Positions 8,097 to 14,993 of a stretch of DNA of 18,726 bases are shown here, piece after piece (position 1 is the stretch's first letter; each line of letters begins with the position of its first letter). A model generated the notes under the pieces. It did no database searches. It was not told the DNA's origin and saw only the letters and a program-made list of their open reading frames with translations. The position numbers were made by a program, and so were the translations under genes. Source of the stretch: an uncultured Limosilactobacillus sp. (GTDB lineage Bacteria; Bacillota; Bacilli; Lactobacillales; Lactobacillaceae); NCBI RefSeq assembly GCF_934202235.1, contig NZ_CAKPXS010000033.1, positions 1 through 18,726 of the forward strand, read 5' to 3'.

Positions 8097-8124
8097 TTCA
8101 CATTCTAGTGATAACATATAAAGT
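8097..8124 (+). promoter_or_regulatory. Candidate promoter for the small RNA
   Basis: TATAAA at 8117-8122 overlaps TAAAGT at 8119-8124; TTCACA at 8097-8102 is 16 bp from the latter. An alternative extended -10 (TGATAACAT, 8109-8117) would start RNA exactly at the first hairpin. The start site is therefore ambiguous, and this is the weakest part of the small RNA prediction. Confidence 0.4.
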
Positions 8125-8270
8125 GTAGTAAGGAAGACCCTACTACAACTTCAAACCGATTATTTTTCATTACTCCTCCCAATAGTAACCGAAAAATAGT
8201 AATTACGAAATCTCCCCCAAGATTACCGTAATACCAGACGACCGCTACCCCAAAGCGGCCGTCTTTTTTT
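8124..8270 (+). ncRNA. Candidate trans-acting small RNA with C-rich hairpin loops
   Basis: Four hairpins follow each other. H1: 8124-8133 with 8138-8147, one A-C mismatch, loop AAGA. H2: 8159-8168 with 8191-8200 (10 bp) plus inner 8170-8174 with 8184-8188, loop CCTCCCAAT. H3: 8202-8207 with 8227-8232 plus inner 8209-8213 with 8220-8224, loop CCCCCA. H4: 8236-8246 with 8254-8264, one mismatch, loop ACCCCAA, then seven U residues (8264-8270), an intrinsic terminator. Three C-rich loops can pair with GGAGG-like ribosome binding sites, the design known from Gram-positive small RNAs such as Listeria LhrC. No reading frame with a usable start lies on this strand, and no downstream plus-strand gene exists for it to lead. 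Flanking genes read the other way, so this terminator has no other owner. I do not recognise a named RNA family. Confidence 0.55.
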
Positions 8271-8354
8271 GTGCCATCAGCTAGTAGTTGAACGCCGGCC
8301 AGCCACGCTGCCACATTGTTATTTTCTGATCAGCACCGGCAACTTTGCTGCCAC

Positions 8355-8396
8355 AAAAAATGACCCTTGCCGTGCAACTAAGCGGCGAGGGTCATT
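8355..8396 (-). terminator. Intrinsic terminator of gltX
   Basis: Arms at 8359-8372 and 8383-8396 pair over 14 bp with one wobble around a 10-nt loop. The minus-strand reading continues into a run of six U residues (8355-8360). It lies about 35 nt past the gltX stop codon. Confidence 0.88.
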
Positions 8397-8431
8397 CACT
8401 GATTAAGCAACCTCATCAGGTGATATGTTAA

Positions 8432-9919
8432 TTACTTGAGTTCAGTAATCATTTGGTCGAGGTGCTTCAAGGTCGTTTCCTGACCAAACAGTTCGATACT
8501 TTCTGGCAGCTCAGGACCTTCCATCTCGTGGGTCACGGCAATCCGGATTGGCATCCATAACTTCCGGCCACGAATCCCCGTGTCCTTTTGGATACCCTTG
8601 ATGATCGCCAGAACGTTAGTGGCGTCCATAAAGTCCAACGCAGCAATCCGCTTGCGGAATTCCTGTAGCACAGTCAGTGCATCGTCATCCTGCATTTCCT
8701 TCTTGGCATCATCGCTAATTTCGTCCGGACCGTTCACAAACGGCTTGACGTAGTCGATGATTTCGTGGGCGTAACTAATTTCGCGCTTGAAGAGTTCAAC
8801 GCAACGACGCATCCATTCCATCTTCTGGGCACCAGCATGCTTTTCCATCAAGCCAGCCTCGATCAGCTGTGGCATTGCGACGTCAAAGACCCGGTCAGCC
8901 GAAACAGCCTTCATGTACTGGTTGTTAATCCAAATTAACTTCTTCCGGTCAAAGGCGGCTGGCGATTTGCTAAGCCGCTTTTCATCATACATCTTAATAA
9001 ACTGCTTGAGAGAGAAGATTTCGTCTTCACCAACTGGTGACCAGCCCAGCAGGACAATGAAGTTAACCATTGCTTCTGGCAAGTAGCCAAGGTCACGGTA
9101 CTGTTCGATGAATTGCAGAATTGATTCATCACGCTTACTGAGCTTCTTGCCAGTTTCACTATTGATGATCAATGCCATGTGACCAAACTTCGGTGCCTTC
9201 CAGCCGAGTGCTTCATAAATCATCAGCTGCTTTGGCGTGTTGGAAACATGGTCGTCACCACGGAAGACATGGCTGATCTTCATCAGGTGGTCGTCAATCA
9301 CCACGGCGAAGTTGTAAGTTGGCATCCCGTCACGCTTTTGGATAACAAAGTCGCCACCCACCGTCTTCGATTCAAATGAGAGGTGGCCCTTGACGATGTC
9401 ATCCCATTCGTAGGTCTTGCCTTCAGGGACACGGAAACGAACAACAGGCTTCAGACCCTTTGCTTCGGCTTCAGCCTGTGACTGCTTGATTTCCTCATCA
9501 GTCATCCCCGCATATTCGTAAACGTAATGCGGTGCCTGGTGGGCTGCCCGCTGTGCTTCACGGGTCGCTTGTAGTTGTTCTTCAGTCACGTATGACTTGA
9601 ATGCCAGGCCCTTTGCCAACAGCTCGTCGATGTACTTTTGGTAAATGTCCTTCCGTTCAGACTGGCGGTATGGACCGTAGTCCCCACCAATATCTGGACC
9701 TTCATCCCAGTCCAGACCCATCCACTTCAGGTTATCCAGCTGGGAGCGTTCACCATCGGCGATATTCCGCTTGGTGTCGGTGTCCTCAATCCGGATAATA
9801 AACTTGCCCTTGTAGTGGCGGGCAAACAGGTAGTTAAACAGTGCCGTCCGGGCGTTACCAATGTGCAGGTGCCCCGTTGGACTTGGAGCATAACGAACAC
9901 GAATTTCGTTCTTTGACAA
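8432..9919 (-). CDS. gltX: Glutamyl-tRNA synthetase
   Basis: The 495-residue class I aminoacyl-tRNA synthetase charges tRNA-Glu with glutamate in the cytosol. The HIGH-type motif is HLHIGN at 17-22 in APSPTGHLHIGNARTAL, and the KMSKS-type motif is KLSKR at 259-263. The zinc-binding cysteines found in some GluRS proteins are absent in the region around 108-140, as in many Firmicutes. Most Lactobacillales enzymes of this type also charge tRNA-Gln, corrected later by GatCAB; that applies here by inference only. The start is a TTG (9917-9919), with AGAGG 9 nt upstream and no in-frame ATG or GTG nearby; MSKNEIRVRYAPS is the expected N-terminus. It has its own promoter, though yacL lacks a terminator, so read-through from the operon upstream is likely. 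Confidence 0.97.
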   Translation of the reverse strand: MSKNEIRVRYAPSPTGHLHIGNARTALFNYLFARHYKGKFIIRIEDTDTKRNIADGERSQLDNLKWMGLDWDEGPDIGGDYGPYRQSERKDIYQKYIDELLAKGLAFKSYVTEEQLQATREAQRAAHQAPHYVYEYAGMTDEEIKQSQAEAEAKGLKPVVRFRVPEGKTYEWDDIVKGHLSFESKTVGGDFVIQKRDGMPTYNFAVVIDDHLMKISHVFRGDDHVSNTPKQLMIYEALGWKAPKFGHMALIINSETGKKLSKRDESILQFIEQYRDLGYLPEAMVNFIVLLGWSPVGEDEIFSLKQFIKMYDEKRLSKSPAAFDRKKLIWINNQYMKAVSADRVFDVAMPQLIEAGLMEKHAGAQKMEWMRRCVELFKREISYAHEIIDYVKPFVNGPDEISDDAKKEMQDDDALTVLQEFRKRIAALDFMDATNVLAIIKGIQKDTGIRGRKLWMPIRIAVTHEMEGPELPESIELFGQETTLKHLDQMITELK

Positions 9920-9957
9920 TCTATTCAGCCTCTTTCGTTTGTCGAGTTTCCTAAACC

Positions 9958-9985
9958 ATTATATTGTACTATTTTCCAGACGCAA
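9958..9985 (-). promoter_or_regulatory. Sigma-A promoter of gltX
   Basis: On the minus strand, TTGCGT (9980-9985) and a perfect TATAAT (9958-9963) are 16 bp apart. It lies in the short gap after the yacL stop codon. Confidence 0.65.
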
Positions 9986-10001
9986 CCGTTAACGAAACTT
10001 T

Positions 10002-11162
10002 TTATTTCTTCTGCTGGTTGCTTTTGCCTTGCTGCTTCGTCTGGTGATGGTCTTTTTCGTCGTGTTTTTCACCCAGCCCCTTCGTCGAATGGAGCATCCG
10101 GGCAAAAATCATCCGGCCGGCATCAGTTTGCAAGGCACTCGTCACTTCGACCATCACTTCCTTGTTCATAAAGAAGCGACCATCTTCAATGACCACCATC
10201 GTCCCGTCATCCAGGTAAGCTACTCCCTGCTGACGTTCGGTTCCCTTCTTGACGACCTTGACTTCCATCCGTTCGCCAGGGATTACCCGTGGGCGCAGCG
10301 ACTTCGCCAAGTTATTGATGTTAAGAACCTGGACGTTCTGGAACTGGATCACCTTATTGAGGTTGTAATCGTTGGTGACAATCACCCCGTCAACCTTCTT
10401 GGCCAGCGCAATCAATTTGCTGTCGACTTCCTTAATGTCAGGAAAGTCTTCGTTGGACATCTCGATTGGCACAATCTTTTCCGTCCGCAGCTTGTTTAGG
10501 ATGTCTAAGCCTCGCCGGCCGCGAACCCGCTTGATACTTTCGCCGGCATCAGCAATATACTGCAGTTCATAAAGGACAAAGTTGGGTACCAACAGTGTTC
10601 CTTCGAGAAAGCCGGTCTTGACCAGGTCATAAATTCGCCCATCAATCAGGATGTTAGTGTCTAAAATCTTGTAGTGGTGGTAGTTTTCGTCCTGCTTGGA
10701 CATGACTTTACCAGTCGATGGTTTTTCAATCTCGGCCTTGCCAAAGAAGGTCTTCCAGTCATCAATCCTGGTTGTCCCCAGTTGGAAGCCAAAATAGGAA
10801 AAAGCAATCATCAGCAGAATTGGCAAAATATTGTCAATCACCGGAATGCTCGTCCGCCAGAGCGGGATTGATATTAGGATTGCCAGTACCAAACCAATAA
10901 TCATCGCCAGTGAGCCGATGATGATATAGACAGGACTTTTCGACGATAGTTGTTTTTCAACCCGTTTGATCAACCTGACAATCCAGTCTGTCATCGCAAA
11001 AGATAATAACCAAAAAATAAGTGCACCAGTGATGATGTCAACAAATACTAAAAATACCTGTGGCATCTTCAAATGAATTGCTAGCCAGAACAGTGGCAGG
11101 TAGTAAAAGCCCATCGCTGCTCCTACTAACAGAAAGAGCAGCCGAATTAGTCTTTTCCGCAT
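10002..11162 (-). CDS. yacL: PIN/TRAM-domain integral membrane protein YacL
   Basis: The 386-residue protein has about four N-terminal membrane helices (about 4-28, 33-60, 78-100, 110-127), then a cytosolic PIN domain and a TRAM domain. PIN acidic residues visible are Asp168 (LDTN), Glu199 (LYEL), Asp247 (VDSKL) and Asp265 (TNDYN), the set expected of a metal-dependent ribonuclease. TRAM (about 293-355) is a small RNA-binding fold. The last 20 residues are rich in Lys, Gln and His. The family is widely conserved in Firmicutes, but its RNA target is not settled. The frame opens three codons earlier with a GTG inside the ribosome binding site; the ATG at 11160-11162 is preferred, 8 nt after AAAGGAGG. 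It is the third gene of dut-radA-yacL. Confidence 0.93.
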   Translation of the reverse strand: MRKRLIRLLFLLVGAAMGFYYLPLFWLAIHLKMPQVFLVFVDIITGALIFWLLSFAMTDWIVRLIKRVEKQLSSKSPVYIIIGSLAMIIGLVLAILISIPLWRTSIPVIDNILPILLMIAFSYFGFQLGTTRIDDWKTFFGKAEIEKPSTGKVMSKQDENYHHYKILDTNILIDGRIYDLVKTGFLEGTLLVPNFVLYELQYIADAGESIKRVRGRRGLDILNKLRTEKIVPIEMSNEDFPDIKEVDSKLIALAKKVDGVIVTNDYNLNKVIQFQNVQVLNINNLAKSLRPRVIPGERMEVKVVKKGTERQQGVAYLDDGTMVVIEDGRFFMNKEVMVEVTSALQTDAGRMIFARMLHSTKGLGEKHDEKDHHQTKQQGKSNQQKK

Positions 11163-11199
11163 CTTGTTCACCTCCTTTCAAAAATTATCATTAATTCTC

Positions 11200-12579
11200 T
11201 TATTCGGGGAGAGCTAACCGTAAGGCCTCACCGATCGTTGACACCCCAACCACTTCGATCGGGCTTTGCGGCTGCCAGCCCTTCAAATTGTTTTTTGGAA
11301 TAAAGATCCGCCGAAAGCCCAGCTTAGCTGCTTCGGCCACCCGCTGTTCGATCCGGTTGACCCGCCGGATTTCACCGGTCAGCCCCACTTCACCCACGAA
11401 AGCATCCGTCGGCCGTGTTCCCCGGTCCCGGTAGCTCGAAGCAATCGCCACGGCCAATGCCAGGTCAATGGCTGGTTCATCCAGTTTCACCCCACCAGCC
11501 GCCTTCAGGTAGGCATCCTGGTTCTGCAACATCAAATTAGCTCGTTTTTCCAGCACCGCCATAATCAGCGAAACCCGGTTGCGGTTCAAGCCGGTGGCCG
11601 TCCGTTGAGCATTCCCAAAGACGGTTGGCGTGACCAGGGCCTGGATTTCGACCAGGATTGGCCGGGTCCCCTCGAGTGAAACAACCACCGCGGACCCAGT
11701 GGCGTCCTTCAACCGTTCTTCCAGAAAAATCTCCGATGGATTGCGAACTTCCTGGAGCCCGTCCTGCCGCATTTCAAAGATACCTAGCTCGTTCGTGGAA
11801 CCGAACCGGTTTTTGACTGCCCGCAGGATCCGGTAAGTATGGTGGAGGTCCCCTTCAAAGTAAAGAACCGTGTCCACCATGTGTTCCAGAATTTTCGGGC
11901 CAGCAATTGCTCCGCCCTTGGTCACGTGACCAACGACAAAGACGGTGATGTTCATCCCCTTAGCAATCTGCATTAACTGGGCAGTTACCTCGCGGATCTG
12001 TGACACAGAACCAATGGCGGAAGTGACGTTGGTCGACTGCATGGTCTGAACCGAGTCAATCACGACATACTGCGGCTTCATTGAGTCAATGGTGGCGCGA
12101 ATCGAGTCCATATTCGTTTCTGGATAAATGAAGAAACTGTCACCAGAGACATGGAGGCGTTCGGCCCGCATCTTCACCTGGCTGGCACTTTCTTCCCCCG
12201 AAACGTAGAGGACGCTGTGCCCCTCCGCACTCAGTTGTCCTGAGACCTGCAAGAGCAATGTTGACTTCCCAATCCCGGGGTCACCACCGATCAAGACCAG
12301 TGAACCGGGGACGATCCCGCCACCCAGGACGCGGTTTAACTCGTTGAGCTTGGTCTTGACCCGCGGCGTCTTCTTAGCATCAATTTCATTTAACCGTTGC
12401 GGTTTGGCGACAATTCCCGTTAAGGTTGCCGCATGGGCAGTGGTCTTTTTGGCCGATGCCGTCTGCACGACTTCTTCCACCAACGTATTCCACTGGCCAC
12501 AATTCGGGCACCGTCCCAGGTACCGCGGCGAATTATAACCACAATTCTGGCAAACATACTGTGTACGTACTTTGGCCAT
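11200..12579 (-). CDS. radA: DNA repair protein RadA
   Basis: This is a 459-residue RecA-related ATPase that acts in recombinational repair and branch migration. It has the usual three parts: an N-terminal C4 zinc finger (Cys10, Cys13, Cys24, Cys27), the ATPase core with Walker A GDPGIGKST (99-107), Walker B YVVIDS (Asp175) and the RadA-specific KNRFG motif (256-260), and a C-terminal Lon-protease-like domain (about 290-455) with LALAVAIASSYRDR. Length is typical. The ATG at 12577-12579 is preceded by an AGGAG site that overlaps the TAG stop codon of dut, leaving a 9-nt gap. Cotranscription and translational coupling with dut are likely. Confidence 0.97.
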   Translation of the reverse strand: MAKVRTQYVCQNCGYNSPRYLGRCPNCGQWNTLVEEVVQTASAKKTTAHAATLTGIVAKPQRLNEIDAKKTPRVKTKLNELNRVLGGGIVPGSLVLIGGDPGIGKSTLLLQVSGQLSAEGHSVLYVSGEESASQVKMRAERLHVSGDSFFIYPETNMDSIRATIDSMKPQYVVIDSVQTMQSTNVTSAIGSVSQIREVTAQLMQIAKGMNITVFVVGHVTKGGAIAGPKILEHMVDTVLYFEGDLHHTYRILRAVKNRFGSTNELGIFEMRQDGLQEVRNPSEIFLEERLKDATGSAVVVSLEGTRPILVEIQALVTPTVFGNAQRTATGLNRNRVSLIMAVLEKRANLMLQNQDAYLKAAGGVKLDEPAIDLALAVAIASSYRDRGTRPTDAFVGEVGLTGEIRRVNRIEQRVAEAAKLGFRRIFIPKNNLKGWQPQSPIEVVGVSTIGEALRLALPE

Positions 12580-12588
12580 CAGACTCTC

Positions 12589-13128
12589 CTACTTCTTCGT
12601 TGACCCAAAACCACCCGTCCGGCTCGCCCGCGGTGCTTCTTCATTATCAGCGGTCAGATATGGCAAAAAGATTGCCTGGCCAATCCGTTCACCCTTTTTA
12701 ATCGTGTAGTCACGGAGACCATAGTTGATCAGCTGAACAAATAACTCACCTTCATTAGAAGGGTTATTGTAGTAATCAGCATCAACAATCCCGACCCCGT
12801 TAGGTAAAATCAGGCGGCGTTTCAGGGGCGCACTGGAACGGTTGGCTAATAACACGAACTCGTTTGGTTGCATATAGCACTTAATTCCGGTGGGTACTAG
12901 AAATGGTTTCAGTAATTGATCACCAGCTAGCAGTTCTTCCGCTGTTACCTGGTCAGGCTGATGGTGCAATGCCCAGAGGGTCTTTAAAAAGTTTCCCCGC
13001 CAAATAGATGGGAGAACAAAGTCTTCACTGGCTGCCAAGTCGTAGCCTGCTGCACTCTTCGTTTGCCGTTGGGGAAGCTGAATTCCCTGGTCCCGTTTTG
13101 CTGACACAATTTCAAAACCGCGTAACAT
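12589..13128 (-). CDS. dut: dUTP diphosphatase (trimeric dUTPase)
   Basis: The 179-residue enzyme hydrolyses dUTP to dUMP, keeping uracil out of DNA and supplying the dTMP pathway. All five motifs are present in order: SAAGYDL (25-31), NRSSAP (97-102), NGVGIVDADYY (110-120, with catalytic Asp116), GERIGQAIF (146-154) and RTGGFGST (170-177). Residues about 40-80 form a longer segment between motifs 1 and 2 than in compact dUTPases, which I associate with lactobacillar homologues. The ATG at 13126-13128 follows GAGGTG. It is the first gene of the dut-radA-yacL operon. Confidence 0.95.
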   Translation of the reverse strand: MLRGFEIVSAKRDQGIQLPQRQTKSAAGYDLAASEDFVLPSIWRGNFLKTLWALHHQPDQVTAEELLAGDQLLKPFLVPTGIKCYMQPNEFVLLANRSSAPLKRRLILPNGVGIVDADYYNNPSNEGELFVQLINYGLRDYTIKKGERIGQAIFLPYLTADNEEAPRASRTGGFGSTKK

Positions 13129-13167
13129 TATTTCACCTCGTTAGTTCTTCTCAAACATACTATTACA

Positions 13168-13196
13168 ATTATACGTGAAATCCAGCTTAATGACAC
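13168..13196 (-). promoter_or_regulatory. Sigma-A promoter of dut-radA-yacL
   Basis: On the minus strand, GTGTCA (13191-13196) and a perfect TATAAT (13168-13173) are 17 bp apart. The -35 lies only 11 bp from the -35 of the divergent promoter of the GNAT-rpiA unit. Confidence 0.7.
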
Positions 13197-13207
13197 TTTT
13201 TTGTCCC

Positions 13208-13236
13208 TTGACTTTTAGTCTGAAGCATCGGAAAAT
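13208..13236 (+). promoter_or_regulatory. Sigma-A promoter of the GNAT-rpiA unit
   Basis: TTGACT (13208-13213) and GAAAAT (13231-13236) are 17 bp apart. The -10 ends about 36 nt before the GTG start of the GNAT gene. Confidence 0.6.
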
Positions 13237-13272
13237 CGACATGTAAAGCGATTTATCAAGGGTGGTGAGTTT

Positions 13273-13560
13273 GTGAAATTTGTTGCTGACAACAACCGGC
13301 TAACCGTGACCGACAACGGCACCTGGGTGGGGGAGTTATCTTTCCCCGCGCTAAACGCCCACCGAGTCGTGCTGGAGCGGACCTTTGTTGTTCCCGCCTA
13401 CCAGGGTCAGGGGATTGGCAGCCAGTTAGTGGCACGGTTTGTCGACTATGCCCAGCAGCATCATTTAACCGTCAAGCTCATGTGTCCCTTTGCCAAGCAG
13501 GAGTTTAACCGGCACCCCGCTTACCAGGAGGTCTTGCCTGTAAGCGACCGGTGGCGGTAA
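13273..13560 (+). CDS. Small GNAT-fold protein (COG2388/NATD1-like)
   Basis: This 95-residue protein is a minimal GNAT fold of the COG2388 type. The acetyl-CoA loop is seen as VVPAYQGQGIGSQLV (39-53), and the family-typical C-terminal stretch CPFAKQEFNRHPAYQEVL (71-88) holds the conserved Cys, His and Tyr. The family is predicted to acetylate small molecules or proteins, but its substrate is unknown. The start is a GTG at 13273 with a modest AAGGGTGG site before it; no in-frame ATG is closer. rpiA starts 17 nt after its stop codon, so the two form one transcription unit. Confidence 0.85.
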   Translation: MKFVADNNRLTVTDNGTWVGELSFPALNAHRVVLERTFVVPAYQGQGIGSQLVARFVDYAQQHHLTVKLMCPFAKQEFNRHPAYQEVLPVSDRWR

Positions 13561-13577
13561 CAGTTAGGAGAGAGATT

Positions 13578-14267
13578 ATGGATCAAACTGAACAAAACAA
13601 GCTAAAGGCCCTTGTTGGCCAAGAAGCTGTCAAGTACGTCAAAGATGGCATGATCGTTGGTCTTGGTACCGGGAGTACCGTTCGTTACATGGTTGATGCC
13701 CTGGGTAAGCGGGTGAATGAAGAACACCTCAACATCGTTGGTGTTACCACTTCGACGCGGACGACCAAGCAAGCCGAATCACTTGGCATCACCATCAAAG
13801 ACCTCGACGATGTTGACCACATTGACCTGGTCATCGACGGTGCTGACGAAATCAGCGACGACTTCCAGGGTATCAAGGGTGGCGGCGGTGCCCTCCTGTG
13901 GGAAAAGATCGTGGCCGATGCCTCTGACAAGTGCATGTGGATCGTGGACCAGTCTAAGATGGTGCACCAGCTGGGGGCCTTCCCGTTGCCAGTCGAAGTC
14001 ATTCCGTTTGGTAGCTCGCACGTCTTTGCCAAGATGGAAAAGTTTGGCTTTAAGCCAAGCTGGCGGATGGACGGGGAAGAAAAGTACCTCACCGACCAGC
14101 AGAACTACATTATTGACCTCCACCTGGGACAGATCGACGACCCGGCTAAGCTCTACGAAAAGCTTATTCACATCGTTGGCGTGGTCGAAGTCGGCTTATT
14201 CCTGAACCGGGTGAACGACGTGATCATCGGGACTGACAACGGTCCCGTTGTTAAGCACGCCCGTTAA
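13578..14267 (+). CDS. rpiA: Ribose-5-phosphate isomerase A
   Basis: The 230-residue cytosolic enzyme interconverts ribose 5-phosphate and ribulose 5-phosphate, which matters for the phosphoketolase/pentose phosphate route of heterofermentative lactobacilli and for nucleotide synthesis. Motifs are GLGTGSTV (28-35, phosphate binding), DGADE (87-91, with Asp87 and Asp90) and KGGGGALLWEK (100-110, with Lys100 and Glu109), matching the catalytic residues of E. coli RpiA (Asp81, Asp84, Lys94, Glu103). The ATG at 13578 is chosen for its AGGAG site 7 nt upstream; the frame extends a few codons further up without support. Codon use is strongly biased to C-ending optimal codons, suggesting high expression and explaining long spurious frames on the other strands. 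Confidence 0.96.
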   Translation: MDQTEQNKLKALVGQEAVKYVKDGMIVGLGTGSTVRYMVDALGKRVNEEHLNIVGVTTSTRTTKQAESLGITIKDLDDVDHIDLVIDGADEISDDFQGIKGGGGALLWEKIVADASDKCMWIVDQSKMVHQLGAFPLPVEVIPFGSSHVFAKMEKFGFKPSWRMDGEEKYLTDQQNYIIDLHLGQIDDPAKLYEKLIHIVGVVEVGLFLNRVNDVIIGTDNGPVVKHAR

Positions 14268-14285
14268 AATTAATTCAGCTTACTC

Positions 14286-14311
14286 ACCGGGGACTTATCC
14301 CCGGTTTTTTT
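14286..14311 (+). terminator. Intrinsic terminator after rpiA
   Basis: CCGGGGA (14287-14293) and TCCCCGG (14298-14304) pair perfectly around a CTTA tetraloop, extended by one A-U pair, and seven U residues follow (14305-14311). The next gene's GGAGG site begins at the very next base. Confidence 0.9.
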
Positions 14312-14321
14312 GGAGGTCACC

Positions 14322-14936
14322 ATGGATCAAAACACTAAAAACATGCTGGCTGGCAAGCCGTATTTCTCCAATGCCGCGGAATTAGCCGTCTGGCAGCAGC
14401 AAGCACACCAGTTGAACCGCCAGTATAACCAAACTGACGAAACTGACAGCAAAACCCGTCAGCAGATCATTGACCAACTGGTCCCCCATCATGGTAAAAA
14501 CGTCACCCTGGCCGGTCCCATTTTCTTTGACTACGGGCGCTTCACCACTATTGGTGATGATACCTACGCTAACTTTAACCTGACAGTCCTCGACACCTGC
14601 CCGGTCGTCATTGGTCGCCACTGTATGTTTGGCCCCAACGTCTCCCTGGTAACTGCCAAGCACCCCTTACTAGCCGACCAGCGCAACCCGCACGTTGCCA
14701 GTGATGGTTCCATTCAGCCGGCTGAACTTGGCGCCCCGATTACCATCGGTGATAACGTCTGGTGTGGTGCCAGCGTTACTGTCCTGCCGGGAGTGACAAT
14801 TGGTGATAATGCTGTCATCGGTGCCGGGGCAGTCGTCACTCATGACATCCCCGCTAATTCGGTGGCCGTTGGCGTCCCGGCCAGGGTGATCCGCCAGTTA
14901 AGTGAAACCGATCGTCGCGCCGATTGGCCTTACTAG
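14322..14936 (+). CDS. Hexapeptide-repeat O-acetyltransferase (maltose/galactoside type)
   Basis: The 204-residue protein is a left-handed beta-helix acetyltransferase of the Maa/LacA group, which moves acetyl from acetyl-CoA to the 6-hydroxyl of sugars such as maltose, glucose or galactosides. The N-terminal cap (about 1-55) matches the Mac domain, starting with the typical MLAGKPY stretch. Hexapeptide repeats run from about 75 to 195 (for example VVIG, ITIGDNVWCGASVTV, VTIGDNAVIGAGAVV). The catalytic His is His114 in TAKHPL. It would detoxify non-metabolisable sugars, but the true acceptor is unknown. The ATG at 14322 has GGAGG 5 nt upstream, directly after the rpiA terminator; no separate promoter is obvious, so it may depend on read-through. 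Confidence 0.93.
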   Translation: MDQNTKNMLAGKPYFSNAAELAVWQQQAHQLNRQYNQTDETDSKTRQQIIDQLVPHHGKNVTLAGPIFFDYGRFTTIGDDTYANFNLTVLDTCPVVIGRHCMFGPNVSLVTAKHPLLADQRNPHVASDGSIQPAELGAPITIGDNVWCGASVTVLPGVTIGDNAVIGAGAVVTHDIPANSVAVGVPARVIRQLSETDRRADWPY

Positions 14937-14962
14937 TCAGTCTGCGCTCGTTAGCCTATAAT
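14934..14962 (+). promoter_or_regulatory. Sigma-A promoter of pepC
   Basis: TAGTCA (14934-14939) and a perfect TATAAT (14957-14962) are 17 bp apart. The -35 includes the stop codon of the acetyltransferase gene, and no terminator separates the two genes. Confidence 0.7.
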
Positions 14963-14993
14963 ATTGTTACTAACACCATAAGGAGGAATTCTT

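Larger units (their letters stand above)
7967..8431. other. 465-bp spacer between the thrE-like gene and gltX
   Basis: This spacer holds, left to right, the ribosome binding site and promoter of the thrE-like gene (minus strand), a candidate small RNA with its own intrinsic terminator (plus strand, about 8124-8270), about 85 bp in which I see nothing (8271-8354), and the gltX terminator (minus strand). No convincing coding sequence lies in it. Confidence 0.7.

Noticed and set aside
8105..8314. Open frame of 69 codons on the minus strand in the gltX-thrE spacer, including a shorter ATG frame of 21 codons after a GGGAGGAG stretch
   Set aside because: Its first start has no ribosome binding site, the composition is not protein-like, and the apparent GGAGG is the complement of a C-rich hairpin loop. 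The region is better explained as a structured plus-strand RNA, though a micropeptide cannot be fully excluded.
10029..10499. 156-codon frame opposite yacL, and a 142-codon frame opposite the thrE-like gene at 7070-7498
   Set aside because: Both lie wholly inside well recognised genes on the other strand, have low-complexity basic or mixed composition, and no initiation signals.
13685..14205. Long open frames (130-162 codons) in other frames and on the other strand of rpiA
   Set aside because: They are by-products of the strong codon bias of rpiA, lack ribosome binding sites, and resemble no family.
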